Part shown: in pieces, positions 5,057 to 5,203 of the stretch
How the letters are laid out: each line of letters starts with the position of its first letter
Numbering within the stretch: the first letter of the stretch is position 1
Assembly (NCBI GenBank): GCA_002479645.1
Contig: DLOO01000071.1
Span: 1 to 5,203, forward strand
Direction of reading: 5' to 3'
DNA length: 5,203 bases
Origin: Lachnoclostridium sp. UBA7482
GTDB lineage: Bacteria > Bacillota > Clostridia > Lachnospirales > Lachnospiraceae
The notes under the pieces: model-generated
What the model saw: only the letters and a program-made list of their open reading frames with translations
The model's database searches: none
Told to the model about the DNA's origin: nothing
Made by a program: the position numbers and the translations under genes

Positions 5057-5203
5057 TTATTTTGCCAATGTCTGAATCAGTCCGACAATCTTTGCGGTTG
5101 CATCCTCTGCCTGGTTCTTGTTCATCGTGTCGATATACTCCTGACGCTTGCCGTATACCTCGGTAATTGCAGAGTAGAGTGTTGCGTCGGAAACGCTTTC
5201 CTC
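5057..5203 (-). CDS. C-terminal 48 residues of a gene, possibly MurG (GT28 glycosyltransferase)
   Basis: Only the 3' end lies in the window; the gene continues past 5203. The open frame reads EESVSDATLYSAITEVYGKRQ, then EYIDTMNKNQAEDATAKIVG, then LIQTLAK and a TAA stop, with amphipathic helical character and codon use like its neighbours. The pattern of acidic loop, L-x-x-A-I, Y-x-x-R, M-x-x-(S/N)-x-x-x-D-A and I-x-x-L-I is what I expect at the C-terminus of clostridial MurG. MurG adds GlcNAc to lipid I to make lipid II at the inner face of the membrane. Other GT-B glycosyltransferases end in a similar way, so the name is tentative. The coding call itself is good because the frame stays open to the edge and is followed by a shared terminator. 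Confidence 0.6.
   Translation of the reverse strand, partial: EESVSDATLYSAITEVYGKRQEYIDTMNKNQAEDATAKIVGLIQTLAK

Noticed and set aside
4849..5166. 105-codon + strand open frame over the 3' end of the HIT gene and beyond
   Set aside because: It runs out of frame through the HIT end, through the terminator hairpin and antisense to the partial - strand gene. No ribosome binding site is seen.
1..5203. CRISPR array, insertion sequence, prophage or defence cassette
   Set aside because: No spaced repeats, transposase, integrase or phage-like reading frame can be seen anywhere in the window.

Overview
The window looks like chromosomal DNA of a low-to-moderate GC Firmicute, most likely a clostridial gut-type bacterium (Lachnospiraceae is my best guess). 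The reasons are AGGAGG-type ribosome binding sites, strong TTGACA/TATAAT-type promoters, long U-tract terminators, tRNA genes without an encoded CCA, and protein styles I associate with that group. This is inference; no search could be run.

Layout. The left part (1-910) is a tRNA locus. A tRNA-Leu with anticodon AAG (+) and a tRNA-Leu with anticodon CAG (-) face each other, each with its own promoter and hairpin terminator. Between them lies a GNAT acetyltransferase gene on the - strand. It is about 40% GC, against roughly 50% in the next gene. The centre (945-3518, -) is one very large gene for an 857-residue membrane-anchored extracytoplasmic protein. It appears to have a beta-rich middle and a C-terminal domain that resembles a C39-type cysteine peptidase but lacks the catalytic Cys and His. 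A 230-bp divergent intergenic region follows, with a good promoter for the large gene. Then comes a 219-residue Pro/Tyr-rich protein of unknown function (+), a HIT-family nucleotide hydrolase (+) with its own promoter and a hairpin at the mRNA 5' end, a bidirectional terminator, and the last 48 codons of a convergent - strand gene that resembles the C-terminus of MurG.

How it fits together. The genes look like mostly independent transcription units rather than one operon. The two tRNAs serve leucine codons CUU (CUN if A34 becomes inosine) and CUG. In the two complete + strand genes here I count CTT 8 times and CTG 8 times among 25 Leu codons, so both tRNAs match codons in real use. The large - strand gene has no visible terminator before the tRNA-Leu(CAG) promoter, so it may read through into it.

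The most interesting points are the A34-containing tRNA-Leu, which is unusual for bacteria, the pseudo-peptidase-like end of the 857-residue protein, and the uncharacterised 219-residue protein.
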